Positions 45,868 through 54,651 of a DNA stretch of 64,000 bases are shown piece by piece. Position numbers and translations under genes: made by a program. Source of the stretch: Pseudomonas sp. NFIX28. Its GTDB lineage: Bacteria; Pseudomonadota; Gammaproteobacteria; Pseudomonadales; Pseudomonadaceae. The DNA lies in contig NZ_FNPW01000001.1 of assembly GCF_900107395.1 (NCBI RefSeq), forward strand, positions 530,077 through 594,076, read 5' to 3'. Below the pieces are notes generated by a model. It saw only the letters and a program-made list of their open reading frames with translations, was not told the origin of the DNA and made no database searches. Within the stretch, counting starts at the first letter, position 1, and the number at the start of each line of letters is the position of its first letter.

Positions 45868-47022
45868 ATGCCGTCGGTGCTCCAGCTCGATCCCCAAGGC
45901 CCGCAGCGCTTTGGCATCGAGGAAGAGTATTTCATCACCGACCTGGACAGCCGGCGCATGCTCGCCGAACCGTCGATCCGGGTGCTGCAGGCCTGTCGCG
46001 AGGCGATTGGCGAAGGCTTCGCCCATGAAATGTTCCAGGGCCAGATCGAAGTGGCGTCGCCGGTATTCGAGCAGGGCGCGCAGGCCGCGGCGTACCTGGG
46101 CCGGGTACGTCGCGACCTGAGCCGGGCGCTGGCCCGCCATGAGCTGGGCCTGGTCTGCGCCGGCTCGCACCCCTTGGCCGATTGGCGGGCGCAGCGCGCC
46201 ACGCCGCTGGGGCATTTCCAGGAACTGTTTGCCGAGTACGCGCTGGTTGCCCGGCGCAGCGTGCTCTGCGGCCTGCATGTGCATGCGGAAATACCGCCGG
46301 GCATCGACCGCATCGCGGTGATGAACGAAGTGCTGCCGTGGCTGCCGCTGCTGCTAGCGCTGAGTGTTTCGTCGCCGATCTGGCAGGGCGCCGACAGCGG
46401 CTACCTGAGCTATCGCCAGGTCGCCTGCGATGAATGGCCCCGCATGGGCATTCCCGAATACCTGGCCGACGAGCCGGCCTTCCAGCATTACCTGCGGCTA
46501 ATGCGCGAGGCCGGGGCAATGGCCGCCGATGCCAATGTCTGGTGGTGCATTCGGCCTTCGCTCGGCTTCCCGACCCTGGAGCTGCGCATCACCGATGCCT
46601 GCCCGCGCCTGGCCGATAGCCTGACGCTCGCGGCGCTGTACCGGGTCATGGTGCGGCATGCCTGCCTGCTGCGGGCTCCCGGCCGTCACTTGAGCCCCGA
46701 CGACTACTGGCTGCTCAAGGAAAACCGCGCCCAGGCCCGGCGCTGGGGGCCCCGCGGGCGCTTTGTGGCGGCGGCCGGCGCGGCGCCCCTGAGCCTGGCG
46801 CGGTGGCTGGACCAGGCGCAGCGCACCCTGGGCGCCACCGCCCGGGTGCTGGGCGAGGAGGGGGTGTTCGACCGGGCCCGGCGACTGTTGCGCGGCGGTA
46901 CCAGCGCCGAACGCCAGCTGCGTTGTTTCAACGCGCAGGCCGCGTCGCGCAGCGAGCAGGCGCGGTTGATGGCGGTGGTCGATCTGTTGCTCGAAGAAAG
47001 TGCCGCAGGCGCCGGCGAATAG
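45868..47022 (+). CDS. Carboxylate-amine ligase (YbdK, GCS2 type)
   Basis: A 384-residue member of the glutamate-cysteine ligase type 2 family: GIEEEYFITD near residue 15, the HVHAEIP-type block near 142 and RPSLGFPTLELRITDAC near 232. These enzymes join a carboxylate such as glutamate to an amine with ATP. Weak gamma-glutamylcysteine ligase activity is known for E. coli YbdK. Placed last in a tight three-gene operon, it probably acylates the product or substrate of the upstream diiron enzyme. Confidence 0.85.
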   Translation: MPSVLQLDPQGPQRFGIEEEYFITDLDSRRMLAEPSIRVLQACREAIGEGFAHEMFQGQIEVASPVFEQGAQAAAYLGRVRRDLSRALARHELGLVCAGSHPLADWRAQRATPLGHFQELFAEYALVARRSVLCGLHVHAEIPPGIDRIAVMNEVLPWLPLLLALSVSSPIWQGADSGYLSYRQVACDEWPRMGIPEYLADEPAFQHYLRLMREAGAMAADANVWWCIRPSLGFPTLELRITDACPRLADSLTLAALYRVMVRHACLLRAPGRHLSPDDYWLLKENRAQARRWGPRGRFVAAAGAAPLSLARWLDQAQRTLGATARVLGEEGVFDRARRLLRGGTSAERQLRCFNAQAASRSEQARLMAVVDLLLEESAAGAGE

Positions 47023-47037
47023 GCGCCCGTCGTGGGC

Positions 47038-47298
47038 TCAAGGCTTGTCGGGCTGCTGGCCGCGGGTGTTTTCGGCGTTCTTGCGAAAGCCGCGCAGGTT
47101 CATGAAGCACAGGCACACTTGCAGCACGATCAGCGCATAGGCCTGGGCATGCCAGCCCCAGATCGCCCACAGCAGGTTGCTGATGATAAAACAGATGAAA
47201 CCGCCGACCCGGCGCCTGGGCTTGAGCGAACCGATCAGCCAGGCCGCGAGAACGGTAACCAGCATGGCCGGCCATTGCAGCCAGTCCAGAAAGTCCAT
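47038..47298 (-). CDS. Small membrane protein of unknown function
   Basis: An 86-residue protein with three hydrophobic segments (LQWPAMLVTVLAAWLIG, GFICFIISNLLWAIWGW and YALIVLQVCLCFMNLRG). The fold recalls PnuC- or SWEET-like half transporters but is too short for me to assign. The tail (AENTRGQQPDKP) is hydrophilic. No partner is evident. Confidence 0.65.
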   Translation of the reverse strand: MDFLDWLQWPAMLVTVLAAWLIGSLKPRRRVGGFICFIISNLLWAIWGWHAQAYALIVLQVCLCFMNLRGFRKNAENTRGQQPDKP

Positions 47299-47456
47299 GA
47301 ATGCCTCTTGAAGGTCGGTTTAGCCGTGTTCCCTCGACGCTCGGCCAGGACCGGTCATATAGAGCCCGGGGCCGGCGGCGGCCTCGCGATCGCGCCAGCC
47401 CCTGCATGCCGCTAGCGGCCGGGGCAGGTCAGCCACCGCCGTCGGGGGCCTGGCTC

Positions 47457-47870
47457 TCAATGAGCCTGGGCGACGCCCTGGAGCACGGTGCTGTCGGCCT
47501 TGACGTCGTGGGCCTTGGCGATATTGCCCAGGGACACCACGCCGACCAGGCGTTTCTGGCGATTGACCACCGGCAGGCGCCGTAGCTGGATATCGGCCAT
47601 GTTGCGGGCCACTTCGTTGACGTCCTGGTCGTCGTAGCAATAGCGGATGTCGTTGCTCATGACTCTGCTGATTGGCAGGTCGCAGTTCTCGCCGTTGGCG
47701 ACGGCCCGAATGACGATGTCGCGGTCGGTGATCATGCCGACCAGCCGATCGTCGTCGTGGACCAGGATGGCGCCGCTGTCGACGCTGGCCATCATCTTGG
47801 CGACGTCCTGCAGCGTCTGCTCGGGACGCGCGGTCTTGACGTCGCGGGTCATGACTTCAGAAATTTTCAT
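47457..47870 (-). CDS. Two-CBS-domain protein
   Basis: A 137-residue pair of CBS motifs: MKISEVMTRDVKTARPEQTL.. and a second after ISRVMSNDIRYCYDDQDVNE, each ending in a LVGM/LVGVVSLG-type strand. It binds adenine nucleotides in homologues. ATG 47870 and ATG 47873 are both in range of the GAGGAG site; I choose 47870 (MKISEV). An intrinsic terminator lies only about 15 bases upstream of this start, so the message must either read through it or begin within it. Confidence 0.88.
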   Translation of the reverse strand: MKISEVMTRDVKTARPEQTLQDVAKMMASVDSGAILVHDDDRLVGMITDRDIVIRAVANGENCDLPISRVMSNDIRYCYDDQDVNEVARNMADIQLRRLPVVNRQKRLVGVVSLGNIAKAHDVKADSTVLQGVAQAH

Positions 47871-47883
47871 CATGCTTCTCCTC

Positions 47884-47909
47884 AAAAAGCCGGGCCTTGG
47901 CGGCCCGGC
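47884..47909 (-). terminator. Intrinsic terminator between the KGG protein and CBS genes
   Basis: On the minus strand GCCGGGCC and GGCCCGGC pair perfectly around a five-base loop and are followed by five T residues. It ends the transcript of the KGG protein gene, and the ribosome site of the CBS gene follows the T run directly. Confidence 0.85.
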
Positions 47910-47949
47910 ATCAGAGGCAAGGGCCTGGGCCCTTGCGCGGTGGGCTCGA

Positions 47950-48120
47950 TCAGCTGCGACCGCCACGGCCGCCGCTGGGTTGGCCGCCTTTTTTATTGGC
48001 GTCCGAGGTTTTTTGCCGGTCCTGGCCGCCCGAGGCCTGGCCACCTTTCTTGCCGGCTTCGGATGCTTTCTGGCGGTCATTCGCAAAATTCCCGGGATTG
48101 GAACTTCCGGTGTTAGCCAT
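47950..48120 (-). CDS. KGG-repeat general stress protein (YciG/con-10-like)
   Basis: A 56-residue hydrophilic protein. It has two copies of the stress repeat, EAGKKGGQASGG and DANKKGGQPSGG, each preceded by DRQK, and no hydrophobic core. This is the KGG/stress-induced protein motif of YciG, GsiB and fungal con-10, associated with stationary-phase and osmotic stress. ATG 48120 opens MANTGSSNPGNFAND. A perfect terminator follows its stop. The gene is easy to miss because it is so short. Confidence 0.88.
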   Translation of the reverse strand: MANTGSSNPGNFANDRQKASEAGKKGGQASGGQDRQKTSDANKKGGQPSGGRGGRS

Positions 48121-48400
48121 GATTCGCTACCTCTTGGTCGATTGGATTTGGCTCGCATTTGCAGCAAGCATTAATTGGGAGTGCTGGTGTTTTTCAAAAG
48201 TTGAAATTTGTTCCGTGGCGCACGACGAGTGGTGGCCGGGCGTTCCGCGGCCGGGTTTTCACCGGCCGGCAAGCCGCCGCTGGGCGTGCAGCCTGTCCGC
48301 TGGCGGGGATTTTTTTTGAACACCGGTTGCCCGCCGCCAGTCAGTCTTGATGAGCGGCGATGCCCGTCCGGCATGCCGACCCATCCCCTGGAGCCTTGCC

Positions 48401-48553
48401 ATGAACCTGTCCCGAGTGCTGTCGCTGCTGTGCTGCCTGCTGGTGTTGCCAGGCTGCTTTGAAAATACCGAAGACAAAGGCAAGGACACCTCCAAGTCCT
48501 CGGTGCAGATGACTCAACCCGACTCCGACCAGGACGACCAAGACAAGCAATGA
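48401..48553 (+). CDS. Small lipoprotein
   Basis: A 50-residue precursor with a clear signal II sequence and lipobox LVLPGC (Cys about 19). The mature part is a 31-residue D-, K-, Q- and S-rich tail with no fold. A GGAG site precedes ATG 48401. Probable membrane-anchored small lipoprotein; function unknown. Confidence 0.75.
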   Translation: MNLSRVLSLLCCLLVLPGCFENTEDKGKDTSKSSVQMTQPDSDQDDQDKQ

Positions 48554-48666
48554 CCCGCCATGGCGCTTGGCCAGGGGCCGGCGGCCGCTCCGCTGGGCGG
48601 CCGCGCTGAACATCGGCGCGCGGTGGCGACTCGAACTTGTATCAGCCATCGAAGAGGAAAACGCTC

Positions 48667-48909
48667 ATGCTCAGCGAACGTAGGGCCTCGGAACTGGAGG
48701 CCTGGCAGATCCTGCTGGAAGACCGTGGCTATCGCATCGACTCGCCGGGTGCCTGGCACCAGGCGCTGTTGAGCGCGGCCGAAAACATGCTGCGCAGCGG
48801 GGTGGTCGACGAGGCCGGCTGGCTCGAACTCAAGGACCGGGCAAACGCCGCCTATGAACGGGCCATCGAGGAAGCCGTCGAGGAGAAGGTCGCCGACCCC
48901 AAAGAATGA
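48667..48909 (+). CDS. Small helical protein of unknown function
   Basis: An 80-residue soluble, mostly helical protein (LEAWQILLEDRGY, SAAENMLRSGVVDEAGW, RANAAYERAIEEAVEEK). It shares only its general helix pattern with the 18363-18587 and 28148-28444 group, so I do not assign it to them. ATG 48667 is chosen over an upstream in-frame ATG without homology because GAGG lies upstream at a workable distance. Confidence 0.62.
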   Translation: MLSERRASELEAWQILLEDRGYRIDSPGAWHQALLSAAENMLRSGVVDEAGWLELKDRANAAYERAIEEAVEEKVADPKE

Positions 48910-48930
48910 GCCGGCCCTGGACAACCGCGC

Positions 48931-49653
48931 TCAGCGTGGGGCGGGTTGGCGACGCTGGCGAATGACCTGCGCCGCTTCCTCGGCGAGGATCCGGTACAGC
49001 ACCGGGGAGGGGTGGAAACCATCGCCGGCCATCAGGTTCGCGGCGGGCTGGAAGCGCGCCGCCAACAGGCTGCAATGCGCCTTGGCGGCCAGCAACTCGG
49101 CCAGCACGCTGTTGAAGCGCCGGGCCCTGAGGCCCAGGTACCAGCGCAGCGGCTGCGGCAGCGCGGGAAACAGCTGCATGGGCGGCACGGGAAGAAACAC
49201 GATATGCCCCACCTCGAACCGCTCGCTCAACAGCTCGATCAGCCGCGAGATCCGCGCCTGCCATTGGGCCGCGTCGATGGTGCCGGTGACGTCGTTGACG
49301 CCGATGGACACCAGGGCCACGTCGAATGGCTGCGCCGGGCCGGCTTGCAGAAGCTCTAGCAACTGCTGCGAGTCGAGCCCGGATTGCGCCAGCAGCTGCC
49401 AGGAAAGTTCGAAGTCGGCGGTCAAGCCGGCCACCAGCCTGCCGGCTATGGCCTCGTCCTGGGTCAGGGCGCCGACCCCGGCCGCCGCCGAGTCGCCGAG
49501 GATCAACAGGCGCAGCGCCGGCCCTTGGCCGCAAACCTGCCCACCCTGGCGCGGCCCATCGGCCTCGGGCAGTTTTGGCGTGACCCAGCGGGTGTAGAGG
49601 CCCTGGGCAAGCAACAGCGGCCCCAGGGCCACCTTGGCGAACACATCGGTCAT
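48931..49653 (-). CDS. SGNH/GDSL hydrolase
   Basis: A 240-residue hydrolase with an N-terminal membrane or signal-like segment (VALGPLLLAQGLYTRWVT) and the SGNH blocks: GDSAAAGVGAL (Ser about 57), a central glycine region, GVNDVTG (Asn) and DGFHPSP near 220 (Asp and His). Such enzymes are esterases or acyl hydrolases of lipids or cell-wall sugars. ATG 49653 is the natural start. Confidence 0.86.
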   Translation of the reverse strand: MTDVFAKVALGPLLLAQGLYTRWVTPKLPEADGPRQGGQVCGQGPALRLLILGDSAAAGVGALTQDEAIAGRLVAGLTADFELSWQLLAQSGLDSQQLLELLQAGPAQPFDVALVSIGVNDVTGTIDAAQWQARISRLIELLSERFEVGHIVFLPVPPMQLFPALPQPLRWYLGLRARRFNSVLAELLAAKAHCSLLAARFQPAANLMAGDGFHPSPVLYRILAEEAAQVIRQRRQPAPR

Positions 49654-50041
49654 CGGCAATCAGGCTCCAGTAACAGGTGACACGGGCCGGCCTGCATGGC
49701 GGGCCTCGCACGGCATCCTGCAGCCGAGTGTAGTAGCAACCGCCCAGGCTGAAGGGCAGTCCGGTAACCCATCGCCGATGCCGCGCCGCGAAGCGTTTGG
49801 CTGGCAGATCGCCATTCGCTATTAGCGGTTGGTTTTGATCGCCAAATGGACGAATTGACCTGCTTGGCATGGCCTAGTATGGCGGCTGTAGGGCGTTGTA
49901 AAGCGGCTGGCGCGCCGAGGTTAACCGGCCCGGGGCGCAGGCAGTCGGTTGTTCGGCCAGCAGAAAAAGAACCGGTCGCAACAGCAGTGTCCCCCAAGGA
50001 CAGAGGGACCGGTCCGCAGCATGTGCAAGGAGCAGCGCATC
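49654..50041. other. Divergent intergenic region, 388 bp
   Basis: Between the SGNH hydrolase (minus) and the di-haem cytochrome gene (plus). The segment 49805-49910 is AT-richer and contains TTGACC (49855-49860) and TATGGC (49878-49883) 17 bases apart, a weak sigma70-like promoter candidate for the cytochrome. I see no hairpin or repeat of note. Confidence 0.35.
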
Positions 50042-52549
50042 ATGACACCCGTGAAGCTGATGTTGAGTATTTTCCTTCCCTTGGTGCTGTTACAGGGCTG
50101 TAACAGCGACGCGAAAAACCCCTGCGGCGACAAACCCGGCGAGCGCCTCGACGAGGCCAAGTGCGTCGGCCGCGATGCCTCGAGCCTCAAGGGCGCGGAC
50201 GAGGACTACTACGCCGACATGGACTACGGCGTGTCCCGCCAGCCCAAGCTGCTGGTGGATCGACTGTCCCCCTTCATTCCCGGCATTACCGAGCAGCAGG
50301 CGCTCCAGGCCTTCGCCCGCGGACGCAACAACTGGATCGTCTGGACCGCCGGCAACGATGCGCTGTGGGACAAACTCTCACGCGACAGCGTCGGCAACCT
50401 GGACCTGCTCAAGACCATCTCCAACCACCCGAGCCTGAAATACAACCGCGACAAGCGCTGGCAGGTGCTGGGGGTGGTCAACGAACCCTGCTACGTCAAG
50501 GGCCAGGGGCCGCGCGTCGACCGCTACGGCCTGTGGCTGGACGTGCGCGACCCGTCCTGCGGCGCTGACCCCTTCGAGAACGAAACCAAGTACCCCGGCG
50601 TGAAAATCGGCGCGCGCGGCAAAAACCTGCCGGTGGGCTCCTATTACGGCTACGGCACCGGGATCGTCGGCCTGCGGTTGTTCCCCAACCCGGATTTCGA
50701 CGAGCACGCGCAGAAGAACTGGGACGCCAAGCGTTATTACGAGGACCCCAGCTATTACAACGACAGCAAGCTGGTCAAACCCTACCGGGTCGGCATGTCC
50801 TGCGGCTTCTGCCATGTCGGGCCGAACCCGACCAACCCGCCGGCCGACCCCGAGCGCCCGGCCTGGGCCAACCTCAACTCCAACCCCGGCGCGCAGTACT
50901 TCTGGGTCGACCGGATCTTCATGTGGAACCAGGACCCGAGCAGCTTCCCGTACCAGCTGTTCCACACCTCCAAGCCGGGCGCGCTGGACACCTCGTTCGT
51001 CTCCACTGACTACATCAACAACCCGCGCACCATGAACGCGGTCTACAACCTCAAGGCGCGCATCGAGCTGGCCGCCAACCTGGGCAAGGAAAAACTCGCC
51101 GGCGGCGGGCTGAACAACCGGCAGTTCAACGAAGTGCCCGGCGTGCCCGCGGACAGCCCGCTGGCGCAGTTCTACAAACAGCCTGACACGGTGTTCACCC
51201 CGCGGGTGCTCAAGGACGGCGCCGACTCGGTGGGCGCGCTCGGGGCCTTGAACCGGGTGTTCATCAATATCGGCCTGTACAGCGAGGAGTGGACCACGCA
51301 CTTCCGGCCGCTGATCGGCGGCAAGCCGATCACCCCGTTCCGCATCGACGTGGCCCGCAAGAACTCTTCCTACTGGAACGCCAACGAGGCGCAGACCCCG
51401 GACCTGGCGCTGTTCTTCCTGGCCTCGGCAACCCCCGACTACCTGAAGAACGCCCCCGGCGGCGCGGCGCACCTGAGCGAGCCGGCGGCGGTGCTGGAAC
51501 GCGGCAAGGAAGTCTTTGCCGACACCTGCGCCCGTTGCCACTCCAGCAAGCTGCCGGAAAAGGCCTGGACCTTCTTTCCCGACCATGGCTGCGTGAACGA
51601 CGGTTACCTCAAGTGCTGGAACAACTACTGGAACTGGAGCAAGACGCCGGAGTTCAAGACCGCGATGCGCGCCATCGTCAAGGACCAGGAGTTCCTTACC
51701 GACAACTTCCTTTCCACCGAACTGCGGGTGCCGGTGACCCTGACCGAAACCAACGCCTGCAGCCCGCTGGCGACCAACGCCCTGGGCGGCAATATCTGGG
51801 ACAACTTCTCTTCGGAGTCGTACAAGCAGTTGCCGGCGGTCGGCTCGGTGCTGGTGCAGAACCCCTACACCGGCGAACCCTGGGAATACTCGATGCCGGC
51901 GGGCGGGCGCGGCTATACGCGGCCGGCGTCGCTGGTCAGCCTGTGGTCCACCGCGCCGCTGCTGCTGAACAACCGCCTGGGCAAGTTTTACTGGAAAGGC
52001 GGGGTGGAGGACCGCATGGCGTCTTTCGACAGCGCGATCCAGATGCTGCTGTGGCCTGAGACCCGCGAGGGCGAATTCCAGGTCGTGACCCGCTCCGGCA
52101 AGACCCACATGGGCACCGTCGATGTCACCAGTGAAACCAGCTACCTGCGGGTCAGCAGCGGCTACCTGCCGACCTTCCTGCAGCACCTGGAAGGCTTGCT
52201 CAGCCGCTGGCTGCCGTGGCTGTTCGGCGAGGACGGCATCCAGCTCGGGCCGATCCCGCAAGGCACGCCGGTCAGCCTGCTGTCGAACATCGACCTGGAA
52301 AAACGCGACCAGGTGCTGGACCTGCTGCTCAAGATCAAGCACGACCTCAAGCAGCTACCCGCCGGCGCCACCGACGAGGAGGCGCGCAAGGTCTTCGCGC
52401 GGCTGGTCACGCCGCTGCTGCAGGTGAGCAAGTGCCCGGACTACGTGGTGGACAAGGGCCATTACTTCGGCACCAGTTTCCTCAAGGAGGAAAAAGGCCT
52501 GAGTGACGAAGACAAACGGGCCTTGATCGCCCTGCTGAAAACTTTCTGA
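50042..52549 (+). CDS. Large di-haem cytochrome c lipoprotein
   Basis: An 835-residue precursor with a lipoprotein signal ending in LLQGC (Cys about 20), so the mature protein is periplasmic and lipid-anchored. Two haem c sites are visible: CGFCH near 256 and CARCH near 495. A further cysteine-rich segment lies near 520-530. The wide spacing of the two haems and the large size fit the RoxA/di-haem dioxygenase superfamily better than a small electron carrier. A plain peroxidase is also possible. It is 11 bases upstream of a GMC oxidoreductase, its likely redox partner. An AAGGAG site precedes ATG 50042. Confidence 0.75.
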   Translation: MTPVKLMLSIFLPLVLLQGCNSDAKNPCGDKPGERLDEAKCVGRDASSLKGADEDYYADMDYGVSRQPKLLVDRLSPFIPGITEQQALQAFARGRNNWIVWTAGNDALWDKLSRDSVGNLDLLKTISNHPSLKYNRDKRWQVLGVVNEPCYVKGQGPRVDRYGLWLDVRDPSCGADPFENETKYPGVKIGARGKNLPVGSYYGYGTGIVGLRLFPNPDFDEHAQKNWDAKRYYEDPSYYNDSKLVKPYRVGMSCGFCHVGPNPTNPPADPERPAWANLNSNPGAQYFWVDRIFMWNQDPSSFPYQLFHTSKPGALDTSFVSTDYINNPRTMNAVYNLKARIELAANLGKEKLAGGGLNNRQFNEVPGVPADSPLAQFYKQPDTVFTPRVLKDGADSVGALGALNRVFINIGLYSEEWTTHFRPLIGGKPITPFRIDVARKNSSYWNANEAQTPDLALFFLASATPDYLKNAPGGAAHLSEPAAVLERGKEVFADTCARCHSSKLPEKAWTFFPDHGCVNDGYLKCWNNYWNWSKTPEFKTAMRAIVKDQEFLTDNFLSTELRVPVTLTETNACSPLATNALGGNIWDNFSSESYKQLPAVGSVLVQNPYTGEPWEYSMPAGGRGYTRPASLVSLWSTAPLLLNNRLGKFYWKGGVEDRMASFDSAIQMLLWPETREGEFQVVTRSGKTHMGTVDVTSETSYLRVSSGYLPTFLQHLEGLLSRWLPWLFGEDGIQLGPIPQGTPVSLLSNIDLEKRDQVLDLLLKIKHDLKQLPAGATDEEARKVFARLVTPLLQVSKCPDYVVDKGHYFGTSFLKEEKGLSDEDKRALIALLKTF

Positions 52550-52560
52550 GGTGGACGGCG

Positions 52561-54552
52561 ATGAACGACGAAATGGATTACGAGTACATCGTGGTCGGGT
52601 CCGGGGCGGGGGGCGGCACCGTCGCCGCCCGCCTGGCCGAACAGGGACGCAAGGTGCTGGTGCTGGAGTCGGGCAGCGACCCGGTGGCGGCGGGCAATGC
52701 CCCGCGGCTGCCGGAGGAGTACGAGGTGCCGGCGTTTCACCCGCGTTCCACCGAGAACGATGCAATGCGCTGGGACTTTTTTGTCCGTCACTACAGCAGC
52801 GATGCCCGCCAGATGCAGGACCCCAAGTTCACCCGCAACTTCCAGGGCGAGAACGTTGACGGGGTGCTGTACCCGCGGGCCAGTTGCCTGGGCGGCTGCA
52901 CCGCGCACAACGCGATGATTACCGTCTACCCGCATAACCAGGACTGGGACCATATCGCGCAGATCACCGGCGACCCGTCGTGGAAGGCCAGTGCCATGCG
53001 CGAGCATTTCCAGCGCCTGGAAAACTGCCATCACCGGCCGTTCCAGCGGTTTCTTTCCTGGTTCGGCATCAACCCGTCGCGGCACGGCTTCAAGGGCTGG
53101 CTGCACGTGGAAAAGGCCGTGCCGGAGGCGGTGATCGACGATTTTTCGCTGGTGCGCTCGATCGTCAAATCCGCCGAGCAGGCGTTCAAGACCCTGGGCG
53201 AAACCCTCAAGCGCATCGGCTGGCAACTGCAGGGCGTGGGCGACCCCAACGACTGGCGGCTGGTGCGCGAGGAGGCCATCGGCCTGCGCTATCCGCCGCT
53301 GGCCACCCGGCACCATCACCGCACCGGCACCCGCGAACGCCTGCTGGATGTGCAGCAGCGCCACCCGGACAAGCTGCACATCGAGCTGGACGCGCTGGTG
53401 ACCCGGGTGCTGCTCGATGACCAGCAGCGCGCCTATGGCGTGGAATACATCAAGGGCGCGCGGCTGTATCGGGCCTGCACCTTGCCGCGCAATGCCTCGG
53501 GCGAAATGCGCCAGGTGCGGGCCAGCCGCGAGGTGATACTCGCCGGGGGCGCCTTCAACACCCCGCAACTGCTGATGCTCTCGGGCATCGGCCCGCGCGA
53601 CACCCTGGAGGCCATGGAGATTGCGGTGCGGGTCGAATTGCCCGGCGTCGGCCGCAACCTGCAGGACCGCTACGAGGTCGGGGTGGTCAACCGGATGAAC
53701 TTCGAGCACTGGGGCGTGCTCGAGGGCGCGCGCTATGCCAAGGGCGACCCGCAGTACCAGGAATGGGCCAAGGGCAAGGTCGGGGTGTATTGCACCAACG
53801 GCGCGGTGCTGGCGGTGATCAAGAAGTCGCTGCAACAGCGGCCGCTGCCGGACCTGTTCTGCTTTTCCCTGCTGGCGCTGTTTCGCGGTTACTTCCCCGG
53901 CTATTCGAACTTGATCGTCGAGCACCTGAACTACCTGACCTGGGCAATACTCAAGGCCCATACCAACAACAACGCCGGCTACGTCACCCTGCGTTCCAAG
54001 GACCCGGCCGACACCCCGCTGATCAACTTTCGCTATTTCGAGGAGGGCAGCGACACCCAGGGCGAAGACCTGCAATCGGTGGTGGAGGGCATCAAGTTCG
54101 TGCGCAACCTGGCCCAGCCGCTCAAGGACGCCGGGCTGATCGCCAGCGAGGAACTGCCCGGCGACGCGGTGCAGACCGACGAACAGCTGAAGAACTTCGT
54201 CATGAACCAGGCTTGGGGCCACCACGCCTCCTGCACTTGCCCGATCGGCGCCGACGACGACCCCATGGCCGTGCTCGACAGCGCCTTTCGCGTGCGCGGC
54301 GTGGCCAACCTGCGGGTGGTGGACGCGTCGATCTTCCCGAAAATCCCCGGGTTCTTCATCGTCACCTCGATCTATGTCGCGGCCGAGAAAGCGGCGCAGG
54401 TGATCCTGCAGCACGCCGCCGCAGTAAAGGCCCAGGTGGTGCACGGGGCAGGGCAGGCCACGGCGGGGGCGGACCGCGCGGCCCCGGTGGAGGCAATGCA
54501 GCCGTACCCGCCGGCCACGCCAACGGCCCAGCGCAGTGGTTCAGGGCGCTGA
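52561..54552 (+). CDS. GMC-family FAD oxidoreductase
   Basis: A 663-residue flavoprotein. The N-terminal dinucleotide motif VVGSGAGGGTVAARLAEQG is near residue 11, followed by GGCTAHNAMITVYPHN with the FAD-linking region and a C-terminal active site, WGHHASCTC, near residue 555. The signature VVDASIFPKIPGFFIVTS is typical of GMC alcohol/sugar dehydrogenases. There is no signal peptide, although the partner cytochrome is periplasmic; export by hitchhiking or a separate cytoplasmic role must be considered. The C-terminus has a low-complexity Ala/Pro-rich extension. Substrate unknown: alcohol, sugar or sterol. Confidence 0.83.
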   Translation: MNDEMDYEYIVVGSGAGGGTVAARLAEQGRKVLVLESGSDPVAAGNAPRLPEEYEVPAFHPRSTENDAMRWDFFVRHYSSDARQMQDPKFTRNFQGENVDGVLYPRASCLGGCTAHNAMITVYPHNQDWDHIAQITGDPSWKASAMREHFQRLENCHHRPFQRFLSWFGINPSRHGFKGWLHVEKAVPEAVIDDFSLVRSIVKSAEQAFKTLGETLKRIGWQLQGVGDPNDWRLVREEAIGLRYPPLATRHHHRTGTRERLLDVQQRHPDKLHIELDALVTRVLLDDQQRAYGVEYIKGARLYRACTLPRNASGEMRQVRASREVILAGGAFNTPQLLMLSGIGPRDTLEAMEIAVRVELPGVGRNLQDRYEVGVVNRMNFEHWGVLEGARYAKGDPQYQEWAKGKVGVYCTNGAVLAVIKKSLQQRPLPDLFCFSLLALFRGYFPGYSNLIVEHLNYLTWAILKAHTNNNAGYVTLRSKDPADTPLINFRYFEEGSDTQGEDLQSVVEGIKFVRNLAQPLKDAGLIASEELPGDAVQTDEQLKNFVMNQAWGHHASCTCPIGADDDPMAVLDSAFRVRGVANLRVVDASIFPKIPGFFIVTSIYVAAEKAAQVILQHAAAVKAQVVHGAGQATAGADRAAPVEAMQPYPPATPTAQRSGSGR

Positions 54553-54651
54553 GCCAAGCGGCGCTGTGCGCCTGGCAAAGCGTGCAACCGCCAGCACCAG
54601 GCCTCGAATACTCCCGCGGCGGGCCCTTGGCCGGTGCGCCACGGGGGTGTT

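Noticed and set aside
48667..48909. A third member of the 18363/28148 helical family.
   Set aside because: Only the generic helix pattern matches; the diagnostic NxRLF and AYELL motifs are missing.
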